From contig NC_089495.1 in NCBI RefSeq assembly GCF_036850765.1, forward strand, positions 64,952,410-65,016,409: a DNA stretch of 64,000 nucleotides, given 5' to 3'. Positions 11,946-23,508 of this stretch are shown one piece after another. Under the pieces are notes generated by a model. That model saw only the letters and a list, made by a program, of their open reading frames with translations. It searched no databases and was not told where the DNA came from. The position numbers and the translations under genes were made by a program. The number at the start of each line of letters is the position of its first letter. Within the stretch, counting starts at the first letter, position 1. This DNA comes from Saccopteryx bilineata. Its lineage: Eukaryota; Chordata; Mammalia; Chiroptera; Emballonuridae.

Positions 11946-12560
11946 TGCTAAGTGAAATAACCCATTTAGAGAAAACAAATACCATGTGATTTCAATCATA
12001 CATGGAATCTAATAAACCCTATGAACTAACAAGCAAAACAGACAGACTTATACATAGAGAGCAGGCTAACAGCTGTCAGGTGTGGGTACTGGGTGAGGGG
12101 AGTGGAAGGACTGAACAAAAAAGGTCAAAAAGGAAAAACTCGAGCATAAGGACAATACTGGAGTAATTGCCAGGGCAGAGGGTAAGGTGGAAGAGGGTAT
12201 AGGGGAAATAAATGGTGATGGATGAAGGCTTGAATTGAGAGGGTCAACATACAATAAGGTGTACAGAGATGTGTTGTAAAACTGGGTACTTGAAACCTGT
12301 ATAATGGTGTTATCCAGTATCACCCAAACAAATTTAATTAAAAAAAAATTTACCACATGTAGATGTAGAATTAAATAGTGGAATCTCATGGAAAAAATGA
12401 ACACAATGAGAAGAAAGGGGACTTTTATAACAGGAAAGTATAAAAATGTATACTTTAAAGTATGAAGGTCAAAAGGTAAAGTTTGTTGTCTCAGAAGCAA
12501 TGGGAAGAGAGAGATTGACCACAGTAAAGTAAGTAAGTCTTTGAGGCTTTGGCAATTTTT

Positions 12561-12928
12561 TTTTGTAATAGATACAGAGATAGGGATAGATAGGGACAGA
12601 CAGACAGGAAGGGGATGAGATAAGAAGCATCAGTTCTTCGTTGTAGCTCCTTAGTTGTTCATTGATTGCTTTCTCATATGTGCCTTGACCTGTAAGTTAC
12701 AGCAGAGCTAATAACCTCTTGTTTCAAGCCAGCGACCTTGGACTCAAGCCAACAACCAAGGGGTCATATCTATGATTCCATGCTCACCTAGCGACCCTAT
12801 GCTCAAGCTGGTGATCCCAAGCTCAAGCCAGATGAGCATGTGCTCAAGCCAGCATCCTCAGGATTTCAAACCTGGGTCATTTGTGTCCCAGTCCAAAGCT
12901 CTATCACTGCACTAACATCTGGTCAGGT
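12561..12928 (-). mobile_element. SINE with internal 20-bp repeats, antisense
   Basis: This belongs to the SINE type with a body made of repeated 'ctcaagccag.gacc' units (about 12725-12870). The flanks tggcaattttt (left) and tgacaattttt (right) look like a slightly mutated target duplication. Confidence 0.8.
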
Positions 12929-12929
12929 A

Positions 12930-13330
12930 ATGACAATTTTTAAAAATATCTTTTTAGATATTTTCATTGGAATAAGAAGTAAAAATGCTCACTAATAATG
13001 AATTAAGAAGTGAATGAGAGTTAATAAAATAGAGAATTGTCTTTGAAAAAAATCACTTCATGTATCATCTGCTTTCTTTGTAAAGTAGGATATATGATAT
13101 TCTAACTCTAGTTGACCTAAAAGAAAAAAAAATAGAATATTATCAAGGAAATTTTAATACAGAAAGTGTTTCTAGAATATGCATGTATACTTAGAGGTAT
13201 TAGTAGATATTAAATGCTGTATTCCCCCATTAATACACTACAAAGTCCGAGTCAATGAATCTGAAAGCGTAGGAAAGTCATCAACATGTCATTATAAATA
13301 TCTATGAAATGCACTTCTACGTACTACTTC
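12930..13330. other. AT-rich sequence, no gene seen
   Basis: Nothing recognised. Confidence 0.5.
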
Positions 13331-13645
13331 ATTTTTCAATTTTTATTGATTTTAATTTATTGTGTTTACATAGATTCAAATGTTCCAACAAATATATCTC
13401 CCCCCACCCCCGTGTTCCACTCAACATCCTCCTTTCCCCTCTCCCCCACGCCTTCACCCTTCCTTACAAGATTTGCTTTCCTGCTCTCTATAATGCTGTA
13501 TTATGTATATATAATTTCACAAATCTCTTTCTCTTCTCTGATCCCATCCTCTCATCCACTTAGTCCGCTTTCCCTCTGGTCCTTTTGATCTGCCTCTGCC
13601 TCTATTTGTTCCTCAGTTCACATTGTTCATTAGATTCCTCAAATG
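13331..13645 (-). mobile_element. LINE-1 3' UTR fragment, antisense
   Basis: The C/T-rich run with cccccacccccgtg, cttcacccttcctt, cattagattcctcaaatgag follows the complement of mammalian L1MA/B-type 3' ends seen elsewhere in this window. The frames of 84-94 codons here are by-products of that C/T-rich sequence. Confidence 0.65.
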
Positions 13646-14575
13646 AGTAAGGTCATAATGTGCAAATAACAAACATTCCTTTTCAAATTTTATCATTGAA
13701 GTAAATTGTCAAGTTCTGGGTTTTTTAAATATATATGTGCAGGTTCTTATTCTATTCTTGAGATTGATTGCCACATAACCTGGTTTGATCTGCACTTTAG
13801 CACAAGGCACACCTCCCAAAGTCTGTTTTATTGTGGTGTTTGAATCTGTATATCTTAGTATTTCTTCTCTTTTTAAAGTTTTTTTTACTTCCTTGAGATT
13901 TTGTTCCATCCTTTGACCTTTATTAGCTCATCAACTTTTCAAAAGCTATTGTCTCATTACTGAGGCCTGTATAAATTTCTTGACCCTTTTAATCTGTTCC
14001 TGTACCATAGGGATTCTGGAGAGAACTCTCAGACGATTTGGCATTGATGACACTATGCCAATATAAAATATGTCTTGACATAGAATGAAACACAGAATTT
14101 AACACAGTTTCTTTTAGAGCCTTGCAGCCTCCCCTAGCTCTGACAATAAATATCTGCTTCTTGTGTATGTCCCAAACCAGGTAGATAAAATAATATTAAA
14201 TGAAAATTTTAATTCCATGACATTTTCTGTCTTAAAAAAGAGAAAAAATTCCTTAAGTATAAACAACTAGAGGAAAACACGGAAATGGATTTGTCCCTAA
14301 GGATGAATTAATTTGCTTCACAAATGACTAGTTGTAGACATATTGTGAAGTAGAACTTTGTTTTCGCTGTTCATTTCTATCTACTTACCATTCTAACTGC
14401 TCAATCTTGCCCAGAGATTTCAAATATCAAGATTACTCTTCTGTCATTCTCTTATAATAGAAATTTCCTATTCATTTTTTTTATTCTGCTATGTTCAAAA
14501 CTACAATTTCATTAAAAAGATGCAGTTTAAGAGGTATCTCTCCTGTTTTTATGAGATTGATTTTAATAATAATAT
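13646..14575. other. Unassigned sequence
   Basis: A minus-strand frame of 66 codons at 13709-13909 has no family I recognise. The 13700-14140 part is less AT-rich than its surroundings and may be an unrecognised old repeat. Confidence 0.4.
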
Positions 14576-14923
14576 TCTTTTTAAGAAAGAGGCAGAAAGA
14601 GAGAGAGACAAGAACATCAAGCTACTCCTGTATGTGCCCTGATTGGGAAATAAAATCAGCAACCTCTGTGCTCCAGGGTGATACTCCAACCAACAGAACT
14701 CTGGCCAAGGCTTAATTTTTATTGATTTTTAGGAAGACAAAGAAAGGGAAAGAAGGGAAATAAAAAAGAAGCATTCATTTTTTATTGTTGTTTTTCCATT
14801 CAATTGTGCATTCTTTGGTTGCCTCTTGTGAGTACCCTGAACAGGGATCTAACCCTCAAACTTTTTGTTTTGGGATGAAGCTCTTTAATGGACTGAGCTA
14901 ACTGGCCAAAGCCCGATAATAAT
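14576..14923 (-). mobile_element. Dimeric tRNA-headed SINE, antisense
   Basis: Two tRNA-headed units lie head to tail, at 14576-14712 and 14713-14923. The junction reads ccaaggcttaatttttattg, the same type of join seen at 28053, 28467 and 63883. Head complements end in aactctggccaagg and gctaactggccaaagc. Confidence 0.75.
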
Positions 14924-16080
14924 AATTTTAAGGTCAACAGGATCAAAAGATCTAAGGAGAGATGTCTTATTAGCTTAAAATAAATAGATAGCCATGTGAG
15001 ATGTCTACATGCTTAACCTATTAATGTAGGAAAGTTAATTCCAAGTTTAATTCCAAATTGTAAATATGTATTTTATTGGTGATACATTTGTGACTATGAA
15101 AAGTATTGTTGGATATAAAATTGTGAGACAGATTCTTTCTACTATTAAGATAAGAATCAAATTATAATACTAGGCATTATGATTATACATCTTATTCAAA
15201 ATTATAAAATTTAGATTATAGATTTTAAACTGACAGAATGCTATATTTTTAAATACAATTTTCAATAGTGAATCACTCTGTATTTTTTCTTTTAAAATCA
15301 AAGAAACAGTCATGTTTTATTAAGTCAATGACACTCTATCAGTTTCTGCTAATTACTTTCCTGATTTCAACTTTTTCCTTCCTTTCTATTTTTGTTTCAC
15401 ACTAATTCAATTACTGACTGCCTAATTGTAAACAAGGAAGTACTTTCAGCAGGAACTTCATTAAACATGAACAATGTTATTGATTTTTACATGTTGAAAA
15501 TTATGTTCATCAGTTTTAATAGTGTTGCTTAATTAATTCCATTAGTGCATTTTATTAAAATACTTTTTGAAATATAAAATAAAAATTCTTAATTTTATAA
15601 GATAATTAGAATATTTTATCATGGGTATATTTTTAGAGTACCCACATGTATAAAGTTTCTATAAACATCCTTATATTTTCTAATATAGAGAAGTATATAT
15701 ATACATATATACATTTAAATACATAAATTATGAAATAACAAAGAATAGACCACAGTGATAAAAATAGGTATCAATAAATCTGTAAGGTTATATGTCTCCA
15801 AATAGAATTTAGGATTTCCATAAATATATTTAAAAAACAACAAAAGAGTGAAAAAAATGTAATGTGAAATATCAGGTCCTAATACAGTTGCTTTCCTATA
15901 ACTCCATGATCTAACTTCACTTAGAGATATATTTTGGAAAATCAAAGAGAGTGGATTGTGTCTTCTCTGCATATAAAAAATTTTAAGTATTGAGTTTAAG
16001 ATTAATTTAAATAAGAGATATCATTATAGAAAAAATATATTGCATGCATATATACTATTTTTTATAAAATGTATGTCCTT
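14924..16080. other. AT-rich sequence, no gene seen
   Basis: Very AT-rich; nothing recognised. Confidence 0.5.
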
Positions 16081-17050
16081 ATATCCACCATTTAGTTTAA
16101 GAAGAATGAAAGAAAAGAATATGATCAGGATACAGACATTCTTCTTTTAGATAAAACCCTTCTCTCCACTGTAGATAACCAGTATTCTGACTTCTTGTTC
16201 AAAATTTATTAGTTTTTATTTAAAATATAAATGCATATTATATTGATATAATTGTTTAAATGTACGACCGTAATGTATGTTACGTTATATGGTTTATTGT
16301 GTATGTGTTTATATATAATATAATTAACAATATGATTTATAATTTCAACTTCTAGTAAATAGTATCCTGTAATAAACAATTTTCTGTAACATAACTTTTT
16401 AATTCAATTTTGTTTCTGGATTTATTAATGTTGTGTTTTTTTGTAGCAGTAGTTTATTTATTTAACTACTAAGTAGAAATTCATTATATGAATGTACCAT
16501 AATTTATTTATTCTTTCTTCTTTAATGCACATTTCAAGCATTCTTGGTGCTCACCTTAACATATGCTGTTATATGGATATTTTAGAATATTTGTTCTGGT
16601 TGAGCATGTGGAAAAAAATGAGATATTATGTTAACAAGTAGAATTACTGGACCATAGGATGAGTAAATCATTTTTTTAATAAGTCATTGACAAAGTTTTC
16701 TCTTTCTGAATCAATTTATAGTATCATTTATTATCCAACCAGAAGCATATCCTCAACTGTTATTAGTATTCTTTTTCATTTCTGACCACAATGTATAAAA
16801 CAGTTCTTACTTTTGGTTTGGTTTTGTGTATTCTTAATTATTGATGATGTTGCACTTCTTTCCAGAATTTATTCACAGTATTTTTACATGTCTTTGAAAT
16901 GTTTTTATGTAATTTTTCAACTATTAGTTTTATGGGTAATTTTCCCTTTATCAATTATTTAAGTTATTTATTACTGGAGGATCTACTAGTTTTCCAAAAT
17001 GTAATTTTTTCCCCTAAAGCAAGCTAAGTTTTCGTTTTATGATGTGTACT
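16081..17050 (-). mobile_element. Old L1 (L1M-type) fragment, antisense
   Basis: The string of segments (gaatgtaccataatttatttattc, ctcaccttaacatatgctgttat, agaattactggaccatagg, caaccagaagcatatcc) follows the complement of the 3' part of old mammalian L1s. It is strongly diverged and the boundaries are approximate. Confidence 0.5.
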
Positions 17051-17224
17051 ATTTGGAGGACAGCTGCATAATCTCATTCAAATATTTTCTTCTGAAAATT
17101 GTGGTTAACCTGAGCAGAACATTGGAAAACTAGGATGAAGATTTTCTTCTGAATCATTGTATGAAACAAAATCTCTGCCCATGTTTATCCATTTTTCCAC
17201 TTGCTCAAAAGTGCAGGCATACAC

Positions 17225-17243
17225 AAATACACACACACGCACA
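17225..17243. repeat. Short (CA)n tract
   Basis: An imperfect run of CA dinucleotides with one CG interruption. Confidence 0.7.
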
Positions 17244-17536
17244 CTGCTGTCACAGACCAAGACTGCTGAAGTTGTGTTGAAACAAAGAATTACAACTTTG
17301 AATGTATTAAATTTTTGAATGTTAATGTTATCTATTTTCCCCACTTATTTTTCATTTTCCTAATTCACACAGAGCTGAATATAATAATTTCTTCATTATA
17401 TTTATTTTATATATGTTGTCCTAGGTGTTATTTTTTTTGACAAAAAAAACAAACAAACAAAAAAACCCTTAATTTTAAAATAGCTAAATTTATCATGCTT
17501 TTTATTTCTTTTTAAATATTAACACTGTCTTTAAAA

Positions 17537-17668
17537 AATTATTCATTGATTTTAACAAAGAGAGAGACAGAAACAACTATCTCTTCCTGTAGGTACCCTA
17601 ACCATGGATCAAACCGATAACTCTGTGCTTCAGGAAGATGCTCAACCACCTAGGTATCCAGCCAGTGC
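17537..17668 (-). mobile_element. tRNA-headed SINE monomer, antisense
   Basis: This is the complement of a SINE unit: gagagagacagaaacaac, tcttcctgtaggtaccctaa, a B-box-like catggatcaaaccg and a head complement ending ccagccagtgctta. It resembles the left unit of the dimeric copies. Confidence 0.7.
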
Positions 17669-19120
17669 TTAGTAGGCTTTCTTTTTAAGGTATTGGTTGT
17701 TATTATTGGCTTGTTAAAACATTATACTTGCCAAGTTAAGTAATTCATTGTCTTATATTTATTTTCTTTAAAAGGTTAATGCTTTGTTCTTGCTATTTGA
17801 GCCTTTTAAATATGATAAAATGAAAAACAATTTTCTTCATATAGGCAAATTATCAGAACACAACTTTTTAACTTGGCAATCTGTTTCTCACTGATGTTCC
17901 CTTGTAGGACATCAAACATTTTATATACCAAACTTTTATATGTATATGTCAGTTGCAAGGTCTGCCTCTGAGACAGCTTTCACACAGTCATAATTACTTT
18001 GCTTCCGTGTTCATGTACACAGTAGGGCAATGTTTTGCACAAAACTTTTCTTTGTCAGGTGTATATCATGCTTATTTTATCTGTGTTTTTTTATTAATTT
18101 TAAAATGTCAAATTTTATAAAAATATCTCTCTTGAATTTAGTTTTGACTTCATTGAATCTGAAAAAAAATTTAAGTAGCATAAACATATTTACTATTTTA
18201 AATTTTTATATTTTGTATTCACATATTTAGGTCCAGTACAATACATTTCACTAAGAATATATATTAATTCGTATTATGCATCTTCTTTTAAGGATATCTT
18301 GGTTATTTAAATTGTTTGATACTATAGATTTAATAATTTGAAACTTTTGAAGTTCAGTATATAAAAACAAAAATGTACATCTTACTATTATTCATTCAAA
18401 AAGTTTTTTGATCATGAACAACCATATTTTCCAGCAGATGAGTAAATCTCAAATTTAATGCATTAGATTTTATGTCATTGGAAAATTTGACTAGGGTAGT
18501 AAGTATATTTAGTTCACTGGACATGCTTTTAATTAGATTTTGGAACATTGTTAGCATATTACACAAGTTTCTGTTCTGACCCCCTCATAGACTGCTAACA
18601 GAATCTTTACTCAGTGACACTGGTATTCTGACAAATTATGTACTATTTCAGTACATGATTTTGGTAGACATTATTTATACATTCCCTTGAGTCTATACTA
18701 GAAATGGAATTGCTGTGTTGCTGAATTTGAATTTAATAGACTGTATTATACAGACACAGATCTCTAAAGTGGTTACATTACAATAAAACAGTTAAATAAG
18801 AGACAAGAAAGAAAAGACATAAGCATAAATAGAATGGAATAAAATTATTTTTCACAGTGACACAGAATCTGTGTGGGAATTTCTAGAAATCCACAAGTAT
18901 ATAGTTAACAGTATAAAAATCAATTAAAATTGTTAGCAATTTCACTGTATTAAAAAAATTATTTTTATAAGTGTTAAAGAAAACTAAAAGAATGTAATTC
19001 ATTCAAAGAGATTATAAAATCACTTATTGTCTGTCAAAATACTACTTGAGGCTTTCATTTCTAGGAATATGGTAGATATGATATTCTTAAAACGTCTTTT
19101 CTTGTGTCGACCAGATGCTT
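17669..19120. other. AT-rich sequence, no gene seen
   Basis: No gene. The part at about 18560-18780 may be a further old L1 remnant, but I cannot align it confidently by eye. Confidence 0.4.
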
Positions 19121-19132
19121 TAAAAAGCTCCA

Positions 19133-19539
19133 GGCCCTGGCCGGTTGGCTCAGCGGTAGAGTGTCGGCCTGGCGTGCGGGGCACCCGGGTTCAATTCCCG
19201 GCCAGGGCACATAGGAGAAGCGCCCATTTGCTTCTCCACCTCCCGTCCTTGCTCTCTGTCTCTCTCTTTCCCTCCCGCAGCCAAGGTTCCATTGGAGCAA
19301 AGATGGCCCGGGCGCTGGGGATGGCTCCTTGGCCTCTGCCCCAGGCGCTAGAGTGGCTCTGGTTGCAGCAGAGCAACGCCCCGGAGGGGCAGAGCATCGC
19401 CCCCTGGTGGGCAGAGCGTAGCCCCCTGGTGGGCATGCCGGGTGGATCCCGGTCGGGCACATGCGGGAGTCTGTCTGACTGCCTCTCCTCGTTACCAGCT
19501 TCAGAAAAATACAAAAAAATAATAATAATAAAAAATAAA
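19133..19539 (+). mobile_element. Full-length young Rhin-like SINE
   Basis: This is the best-preserved long SINE in the window. Internal Pol III promoter boxes are visible: A box TGGCTCAGCGG at 19146-19156 and B box GGTTCAATTCC at 19188-19198. The body runs through a GC-rich region with many CpGs to an A-rich tail with an AAT run. The 12-base duplication taaaaagctcca flanks it exactly (19121-19132 and 19540-19551). The long frames across it on both strands are not genes. Confidence 0.96.
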
Positions 19540-20332
19540 TAAAAAGCTCCAAAAATCTAATTTTATATACATATGCTGTTAAACATTCCAAAAAGCTAGG
19601 GAATCTTTAATTGCTCTCCAGGGCTGCAAATAAAGCAAAGAACAAGAAACTAATAAATATAAGATAAGATGGAATTTAGAACAGCCAGCCTGTTGGAGAA
19701 AAATGGGGAAAAGAGAGTTATCCACCTTTATAATCTAAATAAAAGTTATATTTGGTTCTTTTTATATATAGATTTTTTATTTTATCTATTTTAATGGTTT
19801 CTTTTTTAGTGTCAATTTTAGTCCATTTTATACATTTCTTGAAATAGAGTAAACATTTATTTTATATTCTGTGATTCATAATTCCAATATACAAAAACCA
19901 TGGGAGCTAAAACATTTTTTTTTATTTCTGTTGTCTCTTGATCTTGTAACTTGTGATTACTACTTTTATTGAATATATTTAGAGTGACACTGGTTAATCA
20001 AATTATATAGGTTTCAGGTGTACAATTTTCTAATCCATCGCCTATATATTTTATGGTGTGTTCAAATTCCAGGTCAAATCTCATTCCATCATTGTTTACC
20101 CTCAATTTATTCTTCTACCTCTCCCCACCCCATTTTTCTTTTGATACTTGTATCTGTGAGTTTTTTATCCTTTGTTTAATTCTATTATATCTTTCTACCA
20201 GCATCCCAACCACTATCTCCTCTGACAACTTTCAATATGTTCTCCATATCTATGAGTCTGTTTCTATTTTATTTATTAGTTTATTTTGTTCATTAGCTTC
20301 CACATATACCATATAAGTAAAATCATACCATA

Positions 20333-21182
20333 CAGGGATTCCTTGGATTACGACACAGTTCCATTCCTGTGGCAGTGATGTATCCAGAATTTTGGTGTAA
20401 GACGAAACACACCTTAGCCTAAGTCACTTACTATCCTAACACAGTTGTAAAATCACAATCTAGAACATAAAAATATAAGTAAACCACAGAAAAAATGACA
20501 TAAATATACTGTACTGTACAGTGTACTGTAGTAACAGAAAAAATGACAACTGTTTTAGCCTTGGTCTGAATCAACATTAGACTGACTGTTATATGCCACT
20601 GGTACTGGTCTTCCAACCACACAAAAACAACGATCTTTCCATCTCAATCTTTCCACTTCGATGTTAAGCATCACAATCAATTTCATAGGGGCTGATCCCT
20701 TTACATGCTCTAGGATATGGTCTTTATCCTTGATAACTGTTGCTACATGAGAGCAGCTAAGGCCTAGGACATGGTCAATGTTCATCGCTGATTCTCTTTT
20801 TTCTGATCTCTTTATAATGTCTAATTTCACTTCCATCCTGATAGCTTTTCTCTTCTTTGAAGCACTCTGAAGACTCTGACTTTCATTTATGAGTCATAAA
20901 AAGGTCGCCAAAGCAACATATACTAAATATTTGTGCTTATAACAGTCCAAATGGTTTAGGGAAGAATACTGAGGGATGCCAGTTCCCTCATTCATATACT
21001 GCATTACTGCATATTCTTCTGCTGCACTCAACGAAACTAGTTTACCCACATTGTCCCTAAGTATCACATTAACGGCATAAGCCAAAACACTCATGTCTCA
21101 ATTTTTTTTTAAGTTTTTATATAGTAGCATCGTAAACTCAAAACATTATATGTCAAGATTGTCATAACCCTAGGACCCCCAG
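20333..21182 (-). mobile_element. Tigger (pogo/Tc1-mariner) DNA transposon
   Basis: The left end CAGGGATTCCTTGGATTACG and the complement of the right end, CTGGGGGTCCTAGGGTTATG, are terminal inverted repeats. TA dinucleotides flank both (20331-20332 and 21183-21184), as expected for the Tc1-mariner superfamily. The 850-bp element is shorter than an autonomous Tigger and keeps only the N-terminal part of the transposase on the minus strand. Confidence 0.88.
20500..20880 (-). pseudogene. Tigger transposase remnant (CENP-B-like DNA-binding domain)
   Basis: The minus strand encodes KKRKAIRMEVKLDIIKRSEK and then HVLGLSCSHVATVIKDKDHI, the first helix-turn-helix of pogo/Tigger transposases, which also gave rise to CENP-B and the TIGD proteins. 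After ILEHVKGSAPMK the frame continues to about 20555. The expected next block, WLEDQYQWHITVSLMLIQTK, appears in a different frame, so there is at least one frameshift. The DDE catalytic domain is missing. It is a dead remnant; the nearest host gene families are TIGD genes, but the terminal repeats show that this is a transposon copy. Confidence 0.82.
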
Positions 21183-21640
21183 TACTTGTCTTTCTCTGAC
21201 TAGCTTATTTCATTTAGAATAATATCCTCTAGGTCCATGCTGTCTAAAAAGGTAAGATTTTTTTTTTCTTTTTTATGGTCCAGTAGTAGTCTATTGTGTA
21301 AATGTACCACAGCTTTTTTATCCACTCACTTACTGAAGGGGACTTAGACTGCTTCCAAATCTTGGCTATTGAAATTAATGCTGCAATAAATAGAGAAATT
21401 CACATATTCTTTCAAATTAGTGCTTCAGATTTCTTTGTATATATTCTCAGAAGGGGAATCAGTGGGTATTAAGGCAATTCCATTTTTTATTTTATTGAGG
21501 TAACTCTATATTGCTTTCCACAGTGTCTGCACCCATCTCTGTTCCCACTGACAGTGCCTGAGGGTTTCCTTTTCTCCATACCCCAACCAATACTTGTTGT
21601 TTGTTGAGTTATTGATTATAGCCATTCTGTCAGAGTATTT

Positions 21641-22756
21641 TTTAACTTATAAGTAATATTTGGCTGAATATTAGCTGAGGAAATTCTTAAGCCTGAATCA
21701 AGGAAGCTTTTTCTAGACAAATTTCTGTTTGCTTCTTTTGGGTGTCAAAACAGTATTAAACTATATTCAATGTGCAAATTTCCCAGCCATACATGTAACA
21801 GAAATTCAAATTTCAAGATAATTAGAGGGTGGGTTTATTTTGTTACTGATATTATTATGAGCTTATTATTAATAATTTTTTGTTGAGATCAGGATAAAAG
21901 CAGGCACATTTTTAATAGGATTTTTTTTCTTGGCAAATTAAATTTTGTTTCAGTCTATCTTTGCACTAATTGAGAATGCAAGCTTTCTGTGGGATCGAGG
22001 TTTTTGTCAACCCACATGTATGGGCCAAAGTGCAACACTGTTCTTGAGTTCATGTTTGCTTACTATTCTACTCTTTCGGCTTCTTAATACTTACTTTTAT
22101 TTGGGGCTAGAAGAACATATAAAATTTTACTTATATTCTTCCAAGATTTGCAATGAATATAAAATTATGTTTATTGTAACTTATCCATCTTCCATGTGGT
22201 ACAATGGAAAGATTTTTGAAAGTATCTCTCTCACCATATTTCTAGATGTAAAAGTCTCAATTAATACTTTGACAAAAATTGAGTAATTATTGTTTTAAGA
22301 CTGATCATTGAAGTCAATGCATATAAATTATTTTATGTTTCCCATCAAATAAAAATCATATTATTTAATAATCTAGTTAAGAAAAAAGTTAAATTATTTT
22401 ATTAATATGAAGCCTTACTAGCAAATTTACCTGGATATACCTCTGTTCCACATAGGTCTCAAGCAATATGCACTGAATAAATTAGAATATTTTATAACAA
22501 ATTATTATGCATGGAATTCAGATCACAGAAGAAATGTCAAATAAAGACTTGAAATTTTACTTTTAAACCCATTCTCAAAATAAGTATGGCATGAGGATTC
22601 ATTCAAAAATAGTCTGTTTAAAATAGTCCTTATAAGGCACTCAATAAAACGATCTGGTAAGCCTCCAAAATAAATTATTCTCAAAAGGATTTTTACTGTA
22701 TACTAATAATTAATTACCCCATGAAACTTTTGTCAGCAATATTTTCTTTCTGGAAG
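21641..22756. other. AT-rich sequence, no gene seen
   Basis: A 113-codon plus-strand frame at 21945-22286 has no recognisable motif and looks like a chance frame. Confidence 0.45.
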
Positions 22757-22895
22757 TGCAAATTAATACTACAATGATATACCATATTACACGTACTAGA
22801 ATGACTGAAAAAAATGATAGATGATAACAAATGTTGACAAGGATGTGGAAAATTGGAGACCCTCATTCCTTACTGGTGAGAAAGTAAAGATGGTT
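22757..22895 (+). mobile_element. Short L1 ORF2 fragment
   Basis: The sequence gcaaattaatactacaatg, gatataccatattacac and caaatgttgacaaggatgtgg corresponds to the L1 ORF2 segment that encodes the NxCW region. It is small and decayed. Confidence 0.7.
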
Positions 22896-23155
22896 TTATT
22901 TAGACCAAAAGAAACCTTTTCAAGTATCCATAAGAAAATTATTCTCACTAATTTTGTTTTGCATATGAGAACTAAGGCACAGATAGTAAATGATTACAGA
23001 TCATTGGATTTACCAAAACTTGACTTTTAACTAACTTTTCCCTTGAAAATTCTTAGAAATATCAATAAAATTTTTAAATAAGCTATTAAATCTTATTTAT
23101 TTTTTGGAAATTTTATCTAAAATTTGTCTTTTCTTAACTAAAACCATTAGTTGAG

Positions 23156-23508
23156 CCTGACCAGACAGTGGCACATCAGACTGGGATGCAGAGGACCCAA
23201 GTTTGAAACCCTGAGGTCCCCAGCTTGAGCACAGGCTCACTAGCTTGAGCGTGGGGTCACTGGCTTGAGTGTGAGATCATGGACATGACTCCTGTTCACT
23301 GGCTTGAACCCAAAATTGCTGGATTGAGCAAGGAGTCAGTCACTCACTCTGTTTTTACTTCCCCCCTGTTAGAGCACATATGAGAAAGCAATCAATGAAC
23401 AACTAAGTGGCCACAACAAAGATTTCATGCTTCTCATCTTGCTTTCTGTCTGTCCCTATCTGTTCCTCTCTCTGTCTCTCTCTCTGTCACACACACACAA
23501 CCATTTGT
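23156..23508 (+). mobile_element. SINE with internal repeats, sense
   Basis: The head gcctgaccagacagtggc is followed by repeated 'agcttgagc'/'ggcttgag' units (about 23222-23325), gagcacatatgagaaagc, and a CT/CA-rich end at 23455-23500. The flanks accattagttga and accatttgttgg suggest a mutated target duplication. Confidence 0.8.

Larger units (their letters stand above)
10340..12349 (+). mobile_element. Old LINE-1 3' portion, interrupted twice
   Basis: L1 ORF2 and 3' UTR sequence in sense orientation, in three blocks: 10340-11121, 11341-11595 and 11946-12349. The translation shows conserved ORF2 stretches ([53 protein letters not shown]) with stops and frame changes. A short SINE and a hAT-type MITE are inserted, each with its own target duplication, so the L1 is older than both. 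The 3' end is the aattaaaaaaaaattta near 12340. Confidence 0.88.
19965..21640 (-). mobile_element. Old LINE-1, antisense, split by a Tigger element
   Basis: The left block 19965-20330 is the L1 3' UTR in complement (gagtgacactggttaatc, ataggtttcaggtgtac). The right block 21183-21640 continues with ORF2 complement (cttgtctttctctgactagc, cttatttcatttagaataat, cagtgtctgcacccatctct). The two blocks are adjacent in the L1 once the Tigger insertion is removed. Confidence 0.85.

Noticed and set aside
12066..12500. 144-codon minus-strand frame
   Set aside because: It is the reverse of an old sense L1 3' UTR; serine/proline/phenylalanine-rich low-complexity translation.
13709..13909. 66-codon minus-strand frame as a small gene
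   Set aside because: It starts well in appearance but shows no family, no conserved motif and no supporting context; chance frames of this size are common here.
19133..19210. tRNA gene
   Set aside because: A and B boxes and a tRNA-like head are present, but they head a 400-bp SINE with an A-tail and target duplication, as do all the other tRNA-like stretches here.
19061..19591. Long open frames of 171-176 codons on both strands
   Set aside because: They lie almost wholly within a young GC-rich SINE bounded by an exact target duplication; the same peptides recur in the SINE at 9717-10113. They are not genes.
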